NCBI RefSeq assembly: GCF_963668515.1
Contig: NZ_OY764864.1
Span: forward strand, 868,001-932,000
DNA length: 64,000 bases
Origin: an uncultured Ilyobacter sp.
GTDB lineage: Bacteria > Fusobacteriota > Fusobacteriia > Fusobacteriales > Fusobacteriaceae
Direction: 5' to 3'
Shown: in pieces, positions 9,815 to 18,150 of the stretch
Layout: every line of letters begins with the position of its first letter
Numbering within the stretch: the first letter of the stretch is position 1
The notes under the pieces: model-generated
Told to the model about the DNA's origin: nothing
Databases searched by the model: none
Seen by the model: only the letters and a program-made list of their open reading frames with translations
Program-made: the position numbers and the translations under genes

Positions 9815-10090
9815 CTAAAGTAAAACATCTGCATACTCTTCATGTCTTCTGAAAAAAGTAACTGCAAAGCTGCACACGGGAATTATCTTATAGTTGTTTT
9901 CTCTTGCGTATTTTACACTTTCTATTGCAAGTTCTTGTGCTAATCCATCACCTCTATATTCAGGCTCAACATATGTATGATTTATAGCTATTTTTCCCTC
10001 ACCACCGTAGACATAAGTCAGCTCAGCTATTACTAGTCCATCTTTCTCAATAGAAAATATTTTCTCACTTTCATTGTGTAAAATCTCCAT
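9815..10090 (-). CDS. Small GNAT family N-acetyltransferase
   Basis: The 91-residue protein is a minimal GNAT fold of the YjdJ/NATD1 type: I-N-H-T-Y-V-E-P-E-Y-R-G-D-G-L-A-Q-E-L provides the acetyl-CoA binding R/Q-x-x-G-x-G/A loop, followed by an I-I-P-V-C-S-F-A strand and a short helix. GGAGGTG sits 7 bp before the chosen ATG at 10090; an in-frame ATG 15 bp upstream lacks a site. The acetyl acceptor is unknown. Confidence 0.88.
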   Translation of the reverse strand: MEILHNESEKIFSIEKDGLVIAELTYVYGGEGKIAINHTYVEPEYRGDGLAQELAIESVKYARENNYKIIPVCSFAVTFFRRHEEYADVLL

Positions 10091-10157
10091 ACCAAACACC
10101 TCCATTATAAATTATTTTATAATTTTCTCTATTTCCTTTCTTTTTTTTAGTTATATT

Positions 10158-10184
10158 AAAAAAACTTCTATGTACTGATAGAAG
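10158..10184 (-). terminator. Terminator of the MerR-type regulator gene
   Basis: On the minus strand a 7-bp stem (CTTCTAT / ATAGAAG) with a 6-nt loop is followed by seven T residues, about 45 bp after the regulator stop codon. Confidence 0.8.
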
Positions 10185-10228
10185 CTGTAAGAAATATGCT
10201 GCTAGATCTTCCTTGAAATTAAAAATTA

Positions 10229-11041
10229 TTAGAGTTTTTTTACTCTGATTTGAACTTGATACATACTTCCTTCTATATTTAAGAATGGTAGTAACAAAGG
10301 GATAATAACAGTTTCTCCAACAACGGTATAACCATTTTTAATGCACCACTCCTCTACAATATGAGAATTTTCCCCGTCTAAAAAAAATCCTTTTCTATAG
10401 AAACAGAGATAATCTCCCTTATCAAACTTGTGATTTTGAACTCCCTCTGCAGACTTGTCCACTTTACTAAATATGCCAAGGGAAATTTCTTCTTCTTCTT
10501 TATTCTTTGAAGATTTCTTTACTGCGGCCACATCTCCCATCACCAAAACATCTTTTTCAAGAATTTTTTTCTCCAGACTGAGAATTACAGGTGGGAGATC
10601 TTCGAGATTTTTACTCCTTATATTAGAGTAGACGAGGTATCTGAGAGGCATCTCTCTGAGTTTGAATTCTATTTCATCTTTGAGCTCTATTATCTCTTCC
10701 AAGCAGTTCAGTTTATCAGCCAATATTTTTTTTGCCATCTGTATCTCTGCAAATTTTTTTTCAATTATCTTTTCCTCTTTTTTGAGATTTTTTAAATAGT
10801 CTTTCATATTGGTGTTTAAATATTTTTCTTTGATCTCTCCTAGGGACACTCCTATGGCCTGGAGAGATTTTATCATTGCCAGAGACTTGATCTGCTGTAT
10901 GGAGTAGTACCTGTACTTTGTATTAGGGTCTGTATATGCAGGTTTAAGTATGCCTATTTTGTCATAATGTATAAGCATTTTTCTAGATGTTTTGCCCAAC
11001 CTGCCAAATTCACTTATTTTTAAAAAGTTATTAGAATCCAT
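10229..11041 (-). CDS. MerR family regulator with GyrI-like effector domain
   Basis: About 270 residues. The N-terminal 70 residues are a MerR winged helix-turn-helix (L-K-I-S-E-F-G-R-L-G-K-T-S, then H-Y-D-K-I-G-I-L-K-P and Y-R-Y-Y). A coiled-coil dimerisation helix rich in Lys/Glu follows (about residues 80-120). The C-terminal 150 residues look like a GyrI-like small-molecule-binding domain. Such BmrR-type proteins bind cationic drugs or other ligands and activate promoters with long spacers. It lies just downstream, on the same strand, of a YdcZ transporter pair and could control it. I chose the ATG at 11041; GTG at 11047 is closer to the ribosome site. Confidence 0.85.
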   Translation of the reverse strand: MDSNNFLKISEFGRLGKTSRKMLIHYDKIGILKPAYTDPNTKYRYYSIQQIKSLAMIKSLQAIGVSLGEIKEKYLNTNMKDYLKNLKKEEKIIEKKFAEIQMAKKILADKLNCLEEIIELKDEIEFKLREMPLRYLVYSNIRSKNLEDLPPVILSLEKKILEKDVLVMGDVAAVKKSSKNKEEEEISLGIFSKVDKSAEGVQNHKFDKGDYLCFYRKGFFLDGENSHIVEEWCIKNGYTVVGETVIIPLLLPFLNIEGSMYQVQIRVKKL

Positions 11042-11080
11042 ATTCACCAGCTTCCTTTAACCGAGATTTATTATTATATT

Positions 11081-11536
11081 TTACCTGATTATCTCTTTTT
11101 TTGAAAATCTTTTCTCCAGATAGTCATAGGCTATTATATACAGTATCCCTGTGAATATAAAGGATATACCCATTAACTTACTCAGTGGAAACTGGTATCC
11201 ATATATAGAGTCTAAAATAAGGCTGGTTATGATCTGTCCTAAAAAAGTAAAAATAGTGCTGTAAATAAGAGGCAATTTCGGGATTAAAAAATTTGCCAAA
11301 AGTGTTATAATGATTACTAAAAGACCACCTGAAAAAAATATAAAAGGTATATCGGAAATATTTGAAAAATTATAAAGATCAAAGTTAACTGCCTTATATA
11401 TAAAAATGAAAACAAAGGCTAGGAAAAAATTTATAAAAGTTGCATTTATTAGGCCTATTTTTTTTGCCAGCGATGAGTTACATATCAGCTGAATGTTGAT
11501 GACAATTCCAGTTAAAAAAGCCAGTAAAAAGAACAT
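11081..11536 (-). CDS. DMT family transporter, YdcZ/DUF606 type (second of pair)
   Basis: The 151-residue protein has five hydrophobic helices and ends in a basic tail, as expected of the short DUF606 (YdcZ) branch of the drug/metabolite transporter superfamily. Key segments are N-S-S-L-A-K-K-I-G near residue 22 and F-L-G-Q-I-I-T-S-L-I-L-D in the fourth helix. GGAGG lies 8 bp upstream of the ATG. It follows a paralogous gene by 17 bp. Such five-helix half-transporters commonly occur in adjacent pairs and probably work as heterodimers. The substrate is unknown. Confidence 0.85.
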   Translation of the reverse strand: MFFLLAFLTGIVINIQLICNSSLAKKIGLINATFINFFLAFVFIFIYKAVNFDLYNFSNISDIPFIFFSGGLLVIIITLLANFLIPKLPLIYSTIFTFLGQIITSLILDSIYGYQFPLSKLMGISFIFTGILYIIAYDYLEKRFSKKEIIR

Positions 11537-11553
11537 GTGAATTACCTCCGATA

Positions 11554-11973
11554 TTATATGTTTATTATGATTATTCCTGCAAAAATAAGTATAAGTCCCA
11601 TGCTTTTCTTTAGATTGAACTTATGGATCGATCTTCCCAATAATCCAAAATGATCGATGATGAGAGAAGAGGTGAGCTGACCTATTATTAAAAACAGTAC
11701 TGTGAAAGAAACTCCGATTTTTTTCATTGTGACGCTTTCAAGGAAGATAATAAATATACTAAGAATACCACCAGCATATAAATATATCCCAGCTGGGAAC
11801 TTTTCAATTTTGGTCCTGGTAAAAAGCTTCACTGCAAGTATGGATAAAAAAGCAAGCGTATGTATAATAAAAACAGCCTCTGAATCACCTACAAACTTTG
11901 ATAAAATTCCATTTGAAAAAATCAGGAGGCTTATCAGTCCCCCGGTAAACATGTTTCCTATATGATAATTCAT
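11554..11973 (-). CDS. DMT family transporter, YdcZ/DUF606 type (first of pair)
   Basis: About 139 residues with five membrane helices and the same F-L-I-I-G-Q-L-T-S-S-L-I-I-D-H-F-G-L-L-G core as its downstream neighbour, typical of DUF606. I start at 11973, where AGGTG lies 6 bp upstream; GTG at 11982 overlaps that ribosome site. It is divergently oriented from a Crp/Fnr regulator whose start is about 80 bp away. That arrangement suggests the regulator controls the transporter pair, which is inference from context. Confidence 0.84.
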   Translation of the reverse strand: MNYHIGNMFTGGLISLLIFSNGILSKFVGDSEAVFIIHTLAFLSILAVKLFTRTKIEKFPAGIYLYAGGILSIFIIFLESVTMKKIGVSFTVLFLIIGQLTSSLIIDHFGLLGRSIHKFNLKKSMGLILIFAGIIIINI

Positions 11974-12019
11974 TTTCATCACCTCAATAGAAATATATCA
12001 GAGACAGAAAAAATATAAC

Positions 12020-12033
12020 CGGACATATGACCG
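12020..12033. promoter_or_regulatory. Candidate operator between YdcZ pair and Crp/Fnr gene
   Basis: The imperfect palindrome CGGACATATGACCG (12 of 14 positions symmetric) is centred in the 77-bp divergent spacer, 18 bp before the regulator ATG. Its place and symmetry suit a dimeric regulator such as the adjacent Crp/Fnr protein. No binding evidence exists here. Confidence 0.4.
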
Positions 12034-12050
12034 TAATATAAAGGAGAATT

Positions 12051-12689
12051 ATGGACAGCAGCAGAGAAATAGAAAAGTTTATAAAAAAATATGATTTGGA
12101 AAAATATTTAGAAGGCTATAACTACTGGGATATGGAGATAAAAATACTTGAAAAAGGTTCATATCTAATGATGTCTGGCATGGATAAGAGAAAGCTATAT
12201 CTCTTTCTAGATGGACTTTTGAAAGTAACCCTGTTGTCTAGTGAAGGTGATGAGATGCTTCTCGAATTAACCAAGCCCTTTGATATTCTAGGTGACGTAG
12301 AGTTTCTTTTAGAAGAGGATGTCCACTATAACATACAGATAAAAGAAAGAAGTACCTTTCTAGAGCTTGATTTTGACAAGGCGGTAAAAAATATAAGATT
12401 TTACGAACTGATGGCAAAGACTTTGGCCAAAAAACTTCGAAATACATCTAAAAAATATTCCGTAAAAAAGCTATGCACCAGTAGGGTACTTGTAGCAAAG
12501 TTTATCACCGAAAACAGAGAATATTTTTCAAGTACGATAAAATACGGGGATATTTCAAAACTACTAGGCTTATCCGAACGGCAGCTGAGAAGAATTTTAA
12601 AGGATTTTGAAGATAGGGGGCTCATAGAAAGAAAGGGGAGAAAAATAGATATCCAAAATGAAGAGGGAATAAAAAGATTAACATATTAA
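12051..12689 (+). CDS. Crp/Fnr family transcriptional regulator
   Basis: The 212-residue protein has an N-terminal cyclic-nucleotide-type beta barrel (about residues 20-120; K-L-Y-L-F-L-D-G-L-L-K-V and the F-D-I-L-G-D-V-E turn) and a C-terminal winged helix (residues 140-212; Y-G-D-I-S-K-L-L-G-L-S-E-R-Q-L-R-R-I-L is the recognition region). The barrel lacks a canonical cAMP-binding R-S/T pair, so the ligand is probably not cAMP. AAAGGAG lies 6 bp before the ATG. It is transcribed away from the YdcZ pair and resembles the YeiL-like branch. Confidence 0.87.
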   Translation: MDSSREIEKFIKKYDLEKYLEGYNYWDMEIKILEKGSYLMMSGMDKRKLYLFLDGLLKVTLLSSEGDEMLLELTKPFDILGDVEFLLEEDVHYNIQIKERSTFLELDFDKAVKNIRFYELMAKTLAKKLRNTSKKYSVKKLCTSRVLVAKFITENREYFSSTIKYGDISKLLGLSERQLRRILKDFEDRGLIERKGRKIDIQNEEGIKRLTY

Positions 12690-12806
12690 TGCAATCTTTA
12701 CTTATATCTACATTTCATATATAATGAAATGAATGTTTTAAAATATAATAACTGTATATCTATAGGAGAATAGAACTCCTAATATTTGATGAAGAGGTGT
12801 AATAAT

Positions 12807-14111
12807 TTGAATGTAAAAAAGAGAATCATAAAACTTTTGGGAGAGTTTGAAGAGGGAAAGTATTCCAATATCCTTTTGAATGAATATTTCAGAGAAAATA
12901 ATCTAAGCCGTGGGGAAAAGGCATTTATTACAGAGGTTTTTTACGGAGTAATAAGAAATATAATATTTCTGGACTACCAGATAGATAAGAGAGCCACCAA
13001 AAAAGTTCACAGAAAGTGGCTGAGGAATCTTCTGAGGATCTCATACTATCAGGCCTACTTTATGAGGAGTGACGATGCAGGGGTGGCATGGGAAGCCACA
13101 GAACTTGCCAAGGAAAAACTAGGGGTGTATGTGGGAAGGTTTGCCAACGGTATGATCAGGTCTTTCATGAGAGAGATGGACGACGAGGCTGATCAGCTGA
13201 AGGCCGATGGGAAAATGGATATTTTATATTCATGTCCAAAGTGGTTTTATGAGAAAATAGAAAAAGAGTATGGAGAGGAAGCTGAGGAGCTTCTGAAATC
13301 TTATAAAAAGATACCATACCTGAGTGTAAGGGTCAATAAGCTCAAATACAGCAAGGTTGAATTTGAAGCTCTTCTTGAAAAAATGGGAATCAATATAATG
13401 AAACAGATAGATTCTGTGTATTACCTAGATTCCGGGGCACTTATCGATTCCCAGGAGTTCAAAGATGGTAAAATAACAGTCCAGGACGGATCGTCATATC
13501 TGGCTGCTAAGATGCTAGGTGCAAAACCTGGGGACATAGTATTAGACACATGCAGTGCACCTGGTTCAAAGGCTGCAGTTCTGGCAGAGATAATGGAAAA
13601 CAGGGGAGAGATAACGGCCCTTGACATACATCAGCATAAGATAAAGCTTCTCGATATGAATTCTAAAAATCTTGGTGCCAAAATAATAACCGGAGTAAAA
13701 CTTGATGCAAGAAAAGTAAAAGAGCAGGGGAAAAAGTTTGACAAGATACTGGTAGATGCACCGTGCAGCGGTTATGGGGTACTACGTAAAAAACCGGAAG
13801 CCCTCTATAATAAAGACATGACAAATGTAGAGGAGCTGGCTAAACTCCAGTATGAGATACTTGAGTCTGCATCTAAATCGTTGAAAGATGATGGTGAGCT
13901 GGTATATAGTACCTGTACTATTTTTAATGAGGAAAATACAGACAATGCCCAGCGTTTCCTGCAAAACAACCCGGAATTTGAGGTAGTGGAATTAGAGTTC
14001 CCACAGGGTGTAAATGGTCACAAAGACAGTATAGGGGGACTTGTAATAGATTACAATGAGGAGTTTCTAGACAGTTTTTACATCATAAAGTTTAAAAAGA
14101 GGATAGGATAA
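12807..14111 (+). CDS. rsmB: 16S rRNA (cytosine-967-C5)-methyltransferase RsmB
   Basis: About 434 residues. The N-terminal 140 residues are a NusB-like RNA-binding domain. The Rossmann methyltransferase follows with D-T-C-S-A-P-G-S-K-A as the SAM motif, D-A-P-C-S-G-Y-G as motif IV and S-T-C-T-I-F as motif VI; the two motif cysteines are the catalytic pair of RNA m5C enzymes. RsmB methylates C967 of 16S rRNA. I start at TTG 12807, which has AGAGGTG 7 bp upstream; the ATG at 12789 lies before that site. The stop overlaps the next ATG by one base (TAATG), so translation is coupled to the O-methyltransferase. Confidence 0.93.
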   Translation: MNVKKRIIKLLGEFEEGKYSNILLNEYFRENNLSRGEKAFITEVFYGVIRNIIFLDYQIDKRATKKVHRKWLRNLLRISYYQAYFMRSDDAGVAWEATELAKEKLGVYVGRFANGMIRSFMREMDDEADQLKADGKMDILYSCPKWFYEKIEKEYGEEAEELLKSYKKIPYLSVRVNKLKYSKVEFEALLEKMGINIMKQIDSVYYLDSGALIDSQEFKDGKITVQDGSSYLAAKMLGAKPGDIVLDTCSAPGSKAAVLAEIMENRGEITALDIHQHKIKLLDMNSKNLGAKIITGVKLDARKVKEQGKKFDKILVDAPCSGYGVLRKKPEALYNKDMTNVEELAKLQYEILESASKSLKDDGELVYSTCTIFNEENTDNAQRFLQNNPEFEVVELEFPQGVNGHKDSIGGLVIDYNEEFLDSFYIIKFKKRIG

Positions 14112-14746
14112 TGTTAGAGGAATTAAGAGAAGCAAACGGGTATATAACGTCGAAAATAAAAGAAAAAGATTCGGTTATTCTTGAAATGGAAAAATTTGCA
14201 GAAGAGCACAATGTTCCCATTGTCACCAAAGAGGTGGCAGAATACCTGAAGTTCATGGTAAAAATGAATAAAAGTAAAAATATCCTAGAGATAGGGACAG
14301 CCATAGGTTATTCTGGGACTATAATGGCAAAAGCAGTAGAAGAGTATGATGGGCATCTTACCACCATAGAGATTGATGAGGAGAGGTTTAATCAAGCCAA
14401 GGAAAATTTTGCCAAGGCCATAGTAGATAATGTGACTCTCATTCTAGGAGACGGACTAGAAGAGATAAAAAAACTTCAAGGTGAATTTGATTTTATATTC
14501 ATCGATGCAGCCAAGGGGAAGTATAAGGAGTTTTTTGAGGATTCATACAAACTTTTGTCTAAGGACGGGATTATCTTTATAGACAATATTATGTTTAGGG
14601 GCTACCTATATAAAGAGTATCCCAAAAGGTTTAAGACCATAGTGAGAAAACTAAATGAATTTATAGATTATCTTTATGAGAACTATCCAGGGTTTACCCT
14701 CCTCCCTTTTGGAGATGGGATTGGGCTATTACAAGGTAAAAAATAA
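14111..14746 (+). CDS. trmR: O-methyltransferase, TrmR-like (tRNA ho5U)
   Basis: The 211-residue protein is a class I SAM-dependent O-methyltransferase of the YrrM/TrmR group. Motif I reads I-L-E-I-G-T-A-I-G-Y-S near residue 60, I-E-I-D-E-E follows, and F-D-F-I-F-I-D-A-A-K-G-K-Y provides metal-binding residues, with I-D-N-I-M-F-R-G next. TrmR methylates 5-hydroxyuridine at the wobble position of tRNAs. Co-translation with rsmB supports an RNA-modification role over the small-molecule catechol type, but the two cannot be separated by sequence alone. Confidence 0.85.
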   Translation: MLEELREANGYITSKIKEKDSVILEMEKFAEEHNVPIVTKEVAEYLKFMVKMNKSKNILEIGTAIGYSGTIMAKAVEEYDGHLTTIEIDEERFNQAKENFAKAIVDNVTLILGDGLEEIKKLQGEFDFIFIDAAKGKYKEFFEDSYKLLSKDGIIFIDNIMFRGYLYKEYPKRFKTIVRKLNEFIDYLYENYPGFTLLPFGDGIGLLQGKK

Positions 14747-14851
14747 GCTCTTTAGATCGTTAACCTACCTACTGATTTTATCATGTTAATAAACTTTATA
14801 AATAAACTATTTATAACTGCATGAATTAATACACTAGGTATGTTAAAAAAG

Positions 14852-14876
14852 CAGGGTTTTATGTCCCTGTTTTTTT
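14852..14876 (+). terminator. Terminator after trmR
   Basis: A 5-bp GC stem (CAGGG / CCCTG) with an 8-nt loop is preceded by A and followed by a seven-T run, about 105 bp after the trmR stop. The rest of the roughly 300-bp spacer before the lipoprotein gene shows nothing else besides the promoter at 14980. Confidence 0.75.
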
Positions 14877-14979
14877 ATGACAGTATGATTGTCTCGATAC
14901 ACTCTGACAATTAAAAATAGGTCTAAGATACAAACAAAAGAATTAGGGGACGTGAAAAACAAGTCAAATATATAGACAG

Positions 14980-15008
14980 TTGTCTTTTTGCATAAAGCTT
15001 GATAAAAT
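14980..15008 (+). promoter_or_regulatory. Sigma-70-type promoter for small lipoprotein
   Basis: TTGTCT and TAAAAT hexamers are separated by 17 bp, about 40 bp before the lipoprotein ATG. Confidence 0.55.
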
Positions 15009-15049
15009 ATAAAAGAAGAAAATAAGAAGCATTAAAAAAGGAGAAATTT

Positions 15050-15262
15050 ATGAAGAAACTGTTAATATTATTTACTGTTTTAATATTTACGGCCTGCACG
15101 AATAAAGAAGTTGAGATGGGTGACCCTAATCTGGAATTAAAAGATGGGAAATTATATTATAAAGAGAAGCTTTTTACTGGAACACTAACTCAAAAGATAC
15201 CTTTAACCGATAAAAATCTTGTTGAGATTCCCTATAAGAAGGGACTTATTACAACTGAGTAA
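15050..15262 (+). CDS. Small lipoprotein with a MORN-like segment
   Basis: A 70-residue protein with a lipoprotein signal peptide; the lipobox is I-F-T-A-C, so Cys16 would be lipidated. The rest contains L-K-D-G-K-L-Y-Y-K-E-K-L-F-T-G, which resembles one MORN-type repeat of the YwqK-like antitoxin/lipoprotein family. Related proteins usually carry several such repeats, so this could be a minimal form or a 3'-truncated gene. A good AAGGAG lies before the ATG. No function can be assigned. Confidence 0.65.
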   Translation: MKKLLILFTVLIFTACTNKEVEMGDPNLELKDGKLYYKEKLFTGTLTQKIPLTDKNLVEIPYKKGLITTE

Positions 15263-15429
15263 GTCTATCTCTATTCTGGTTTTTTAATTGGTATTTATTA
15301 GAAGAGCGGACTTTTATAGGCTAAAAATACTCTTTTTTAAATATCGGAGACTTGATTTTTTTATAAAGAAAGTCAAGCAAAGAGAATTTACTGTTATTTA
15401 AAAATTTTATATACAGGAGCTAAATTTTT

Positions 15430-16983
15430 ATGAGTATTTTAAACGTTAGTAATGTAAGCCACGGATTTGGATCTAGAGTAATTTTAGAGGACGCGTCTTT
15501 TCGTCTGCTAAAAGGTGAACATGTGGGACTGGTAGGTGCCAACGGAGAGGGGAAGTCGACTTTCCTGAATATCATAACGGGTAAGCTCATGCCTGACGAA
15601 GGGGATGTGAGCTGGTGCAACCATATAACAACTGGGTATCTAGACCAATATAGCACCCTTGAAAGGGGAAAAAGCATAAGGGATATTTTAAAATCAGCTT
15701 TTTCCGCTATGTTTGAACTGGAAAAAGAAACAATGGCCCTCTATGAAAAGATGGCAGACTGTACACCTGAAGAGATGGATGCTATCCTTGAAGAGGTGGG
15801 GGAGATACAGAGTATCTTAGAGAGCTCTGATTTTTATAATTTAGATTCTAAAATCGAGGAGTATGCTGCAGGGCTGGGCCTCCTTGAGATTGGATTAGAC
15901 AGAGATGTGTCTGAGCTTTCTGGTGGTCAGAGAGCCAAGATTTTGCTTGCAAAGGTACTCCTTGAAAATCCTATGATTCTGATACTGGATGAGCCTACTA
16001 ACTTTTTGGATGAAAACCACATTGTCTGGCTGAAAAATTTCCTAAAAAATTATGAAAATGCCTTTATTCTGGTATCTCACGACATTCCTTTTTTAAATGA
16101 GGTTACAAATGTGATATACCACATTGAAAAAGCTGTCCTCACAAGATACACAGGAGACTACTATCAGTTTAGGGATATGTATGAATTAAAGAAGCGTCAG
16201 ATAGAGATGGCCTATAAAAAACAGCAGAAAGAGATAGCCAATTTGGAGGATTTTATTGCCAGAAATAAGGCCCGTGTTGCCACGACAAATATGGCAAAGG
16301 ACAGACAGAAAAAACTAGATCGTATGGAGATTATAGAGATAGCCAGGGAGAAACCAAAACCTATTTTTGGATTTAAGACTGCCCGCACTCCCTCTAGAGA
16401 GATTATAGAGGTAAAGGATCTGGTTATAGGTTATGATGACCCGCTGACAAGGGCTCTTAATTTCTCTATAGAGCGTAACCAGAAGATCGCCATAAGAGGT
16501 GTCAACGGGCTGGGGAAATCCACCTTACTGAATACTATTTTGGGAAAAATACAGCCTATCTGCGGAGAGGTAGAGCATGGACAGTTTCTGGAAATAGGTT
16601 ATTTTAAGCAGGAGGAGGAGAGCAGTAATACTCCGGCTCTGAATGAATTTTGGGATGAATTTCCAAGCTTCACAAATGCTGAAGCCAGGGCTGCTTTGGC
16701 CAGATGCGGACTGACAAATGACCATATTACCAGTCAGATGAGGGTCTTGTCTGGAGGAGAAAATACAAAAGTAAGATTGGCTAAAATAATGAACAGAGAG
16801 ATTAACTTTTTAGTTTTAGATGAGCCTACAAATCACTTGGACATAGATGCCAAGGAGGAATTGAAGCGGGCTATTAAAGAATTCCAGGGGACGGTAGTTA
16901 TGGTTAGCCATGAGCCTGATTTCTACATGGATATAGCCACGGAAATCTGGGATGTAGAAAATTGGACCACAAAGGTGGTATAG
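15430..16983 (+). CDS. ABC-F family ATPase
   Basis: The 517-residue protein contains two ABC ATPase domains and no membrane segments, as in ABC-F proteins. Domain 1 (about 1-245) has Walker A G-A-N-G-E-G-K-S-T, signature L-S-G-G-Q and Walker B I-L-I-L-D-E-P-T-N. The linker (about 250-310) is the charged P-site tRNA interaction motif region. Domain 2 (about 325-517) has G-V-N-G-L-G-K-S-T, V-L-S-G-G-E-N and F-L-V-L-D-E-P-T-N. ABC-F proteins bind the ribosomal E site and relieve stalling; some confer antibiotic resistance. The member cannot be told from sequence alone, so I give no symbol. Confidence 0.92.
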   Translation: MSILNVSNVSHGFGSRVILEDASFRLLKGEHVGLVGANGEGKSTFLNIITGKLMPDEGDVSWCNHITTGYLDQYSTLERGKSIRDILKSAFSAMFELEKETMALYEKMADCTPEEMDAILEEVGEIQSILESSDFYNLDSKIEEYAAGLGLLEIGLDRDVSELSGGQRAKILLAKVLLENPMILILDEPTNFLDENHIVWLKNFLKNYENAFILVSHDIPFLNEVTNVIYHIEKAVLTRYTGDYYQFRDMYELKKRQIEMAYKKQQKEIANLEDFIARNKARVATTNMAKDRQKKLDRMEIIEIAREKPKPIFGFKTARTPSREIIEVKDLVIGYDDPLTRALNFSIERNQKIAIRGVNGLGKSTLLNTILGKIQPICGEVEHGQFLEIGYFKQEEESSNTPALNEFWDEFPSFTNAEARAALARCGLTNDHITSQMRVLSGGENTKVRLAKIMNREINFLVLDEPTNHLDIDAKEELKRAIKEFQGTVVMVSHEPDFYMDIATEIWDVENWTTKVV

Positions 16984-16985
16984 GG

Positions 16986-17013
16986 GCTAGGGGAAGTTCC
17001 CTAGCTCTTTTAT
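16986..17013 (+). terminator. Terminator of the ABC-F gene
   Basis: A 7-bp stem GCTAGGG / CCCTAGC with a 6-nt loop, followed by CTTTTAT, begins 3 bp after the ABC-F stop. Confidence 0.8.
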
Positions 17014-17121
17014 AATTTAAAAGAAAACAATGTAAAATTACGGTAAAAATGTTAATATACATGAATTCGGCTGTAAATTACTAAATAAATATGAGAGAAA
17101 TTATAAAAAGAGAGGTAAATA

Positions 17122-17643
17122 ATGAAAATCAAAGCAGGAGATATAATAAAAGTCTCCAGAAAAAACAAGAAAAACTACCAGTATGGTTTATACATAGGAC
17201 AGGAAGAGGTCATCTATTACGTAGAAACCCTTGAAATAAAAGGAAGGGTAATTAAAACTACCTTAGAAGATTTCAGAAAGAAAAACGGGATCATTGAAAT
17301 TGTAGATTTTCCAGCGACTAGAGATGGAAGAAGCACAGTAGTAAAATCAGAGGAATTTATGAAAAAGAAAAATCTGGTATCTAAGGGAACATGGCCGGAG
17401 TGGTTTGTTTCCCAGTTTGATGAATATGTATTGAGCACAATATGGGATACAATACAGAGAGCCAAGAGCAGACTAGATAAAGTGGAAGAACCGGTATTTA
17501 ACAACGGAGAACATTTTGTATGGTGGTGCAAGGTGGAGCTGAAAAGAAAAGATAAAAAAGAGGGTAAATTGGACGAGTTTTTTAATCCAACAACGCCACT
17601 AGCAAGATTTCCTCTGTCTAAAAAACCATCGTCAGTTAAATAG
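17122..17643 (+). CDS. LRAT/NlpC-P60-fold protein lacking catalytic residues
   Basis: The 173-residue protein begins with G-D-I-I-K-V and Y-G-L-Y-I-G, and later carries N-G-E-H-F-V-W-W-C. This is the layout of LRAT-domain (permuted NlpC/P60) proteins, whose active enzymes use a His in the first motif, a second His and the Cys of N-C-E-H-F. Here the corresponding positions are Gln20, Tyr32 and Gly129, so the catalytic triad is absent. A cysteine remains seven residues on, at position 136. There is no signal peptide. AGAGGT precedes the ATG. A non-enzymatic binding role is inferred; the true partner is unknown. Confidence 0.6.
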   Translation: MKIKAGDIIKVSRKNKKNYQYGLYIGQEEVIYYVETLEIKGRVIKTTLEDFRKKNGIIEIVDFPATRDGRSTVVKSEEFMKKKNLVSKGTWPEWFVSQFDEYVLSTIWDTIQRAKSRLDKVEEPVFNNGEHFVWWCKVELKRKDKKEGKLDEFFNPTTPLARFPLSKKPSSVK

Positions 17644-17733
17644 AGATTTTCGATCAACTAAAGATCTTATAAAAATTTAAAACCTATCTGGTTCTATACC
17701 AAAACTAGGGAGATAATGATCTTAAATTATATT

Positions 17734-17765
17734 AAAAATCAGGGAGATGGCTCCCTGATTTTTTT
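17734..17765. terminator. Bidirectional terminator
   Basis: A 13-bp perfect stem (AAAAATCAGGGAG with its complement) and a 4-nt loop, A-rich on the left and T-rich on the right, lies between two convergent genes. Confidence 0.87.
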
Positions 17766-17777
17766 ATATACATAGCA

Positions 17778-17996
17778 TTAATTTTTATGTGGTTCGGTGT
17801 GGATATAGTTGTTTCCTGCTCTGATTTTACCGTCTTTACCGTGAATTTTAGTGTCTAATTTTTGATGTCTTGCTATTTTTTCTGCTATCTCTATGGCTCC
17901 TTTCTGAGTTAGTGTAATTTTAGTCACTCGTTCGTTACCTTCGCCCCTTACACCCCACTCACCGTCGTATGGGACAACATGTTGATTTTTAGCCAT
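17778..17996 (-). CDS. DUF2188 domain-containing protein
   Basis: The 72-residue protein matches the small DUF2188 family: H-V-V-P-Y-D-G-E-W-G-V-R-G-E-G at the start, then T-Q-K-G-A-I-E-I-A-E-K-I-A, and I-H-G-K-D-G-K-I-R near the end. It is hydrophilic and probably cytoplasmic. GGAGG lies before the ATG. The family has no known function. Confidence 0.85.
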   Translation of the reverse strand: MAKNQHVVPYDGEWGVRGEGNERVTKITLTQKGAIEIAEKIARHQKLDTKIHGKDGKIRAGNNYIHTEPHKN

Positions 17997-18150
17997 TTCG
18001 TATCCCTCCTTGGACTAATAGTGACAGTGTTATTTTTCAACTTCACAGTAGGTTTGGCATAGTAATATGTAGATATTTTCCTGTCTCTAGTATATTCGAC
18101 ATCTTATTTTGTTATATTCCTCTTTAATCCTGTGTTTTACAGATATTTTT

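Noticed and set aside
12763..12779. Small hairpin AGGAG / CTCCT before rsmB as a translational switch
   Set aside because: The stem is only 5 bp, and the site used by rsmB lies further downstream.
15050..15262. Small lipoprotein as an antitoxin of a toxin-antitoxin pair
   Set aside because: Only one MORN-like segment is visible, and no toxin gene is adjacent.
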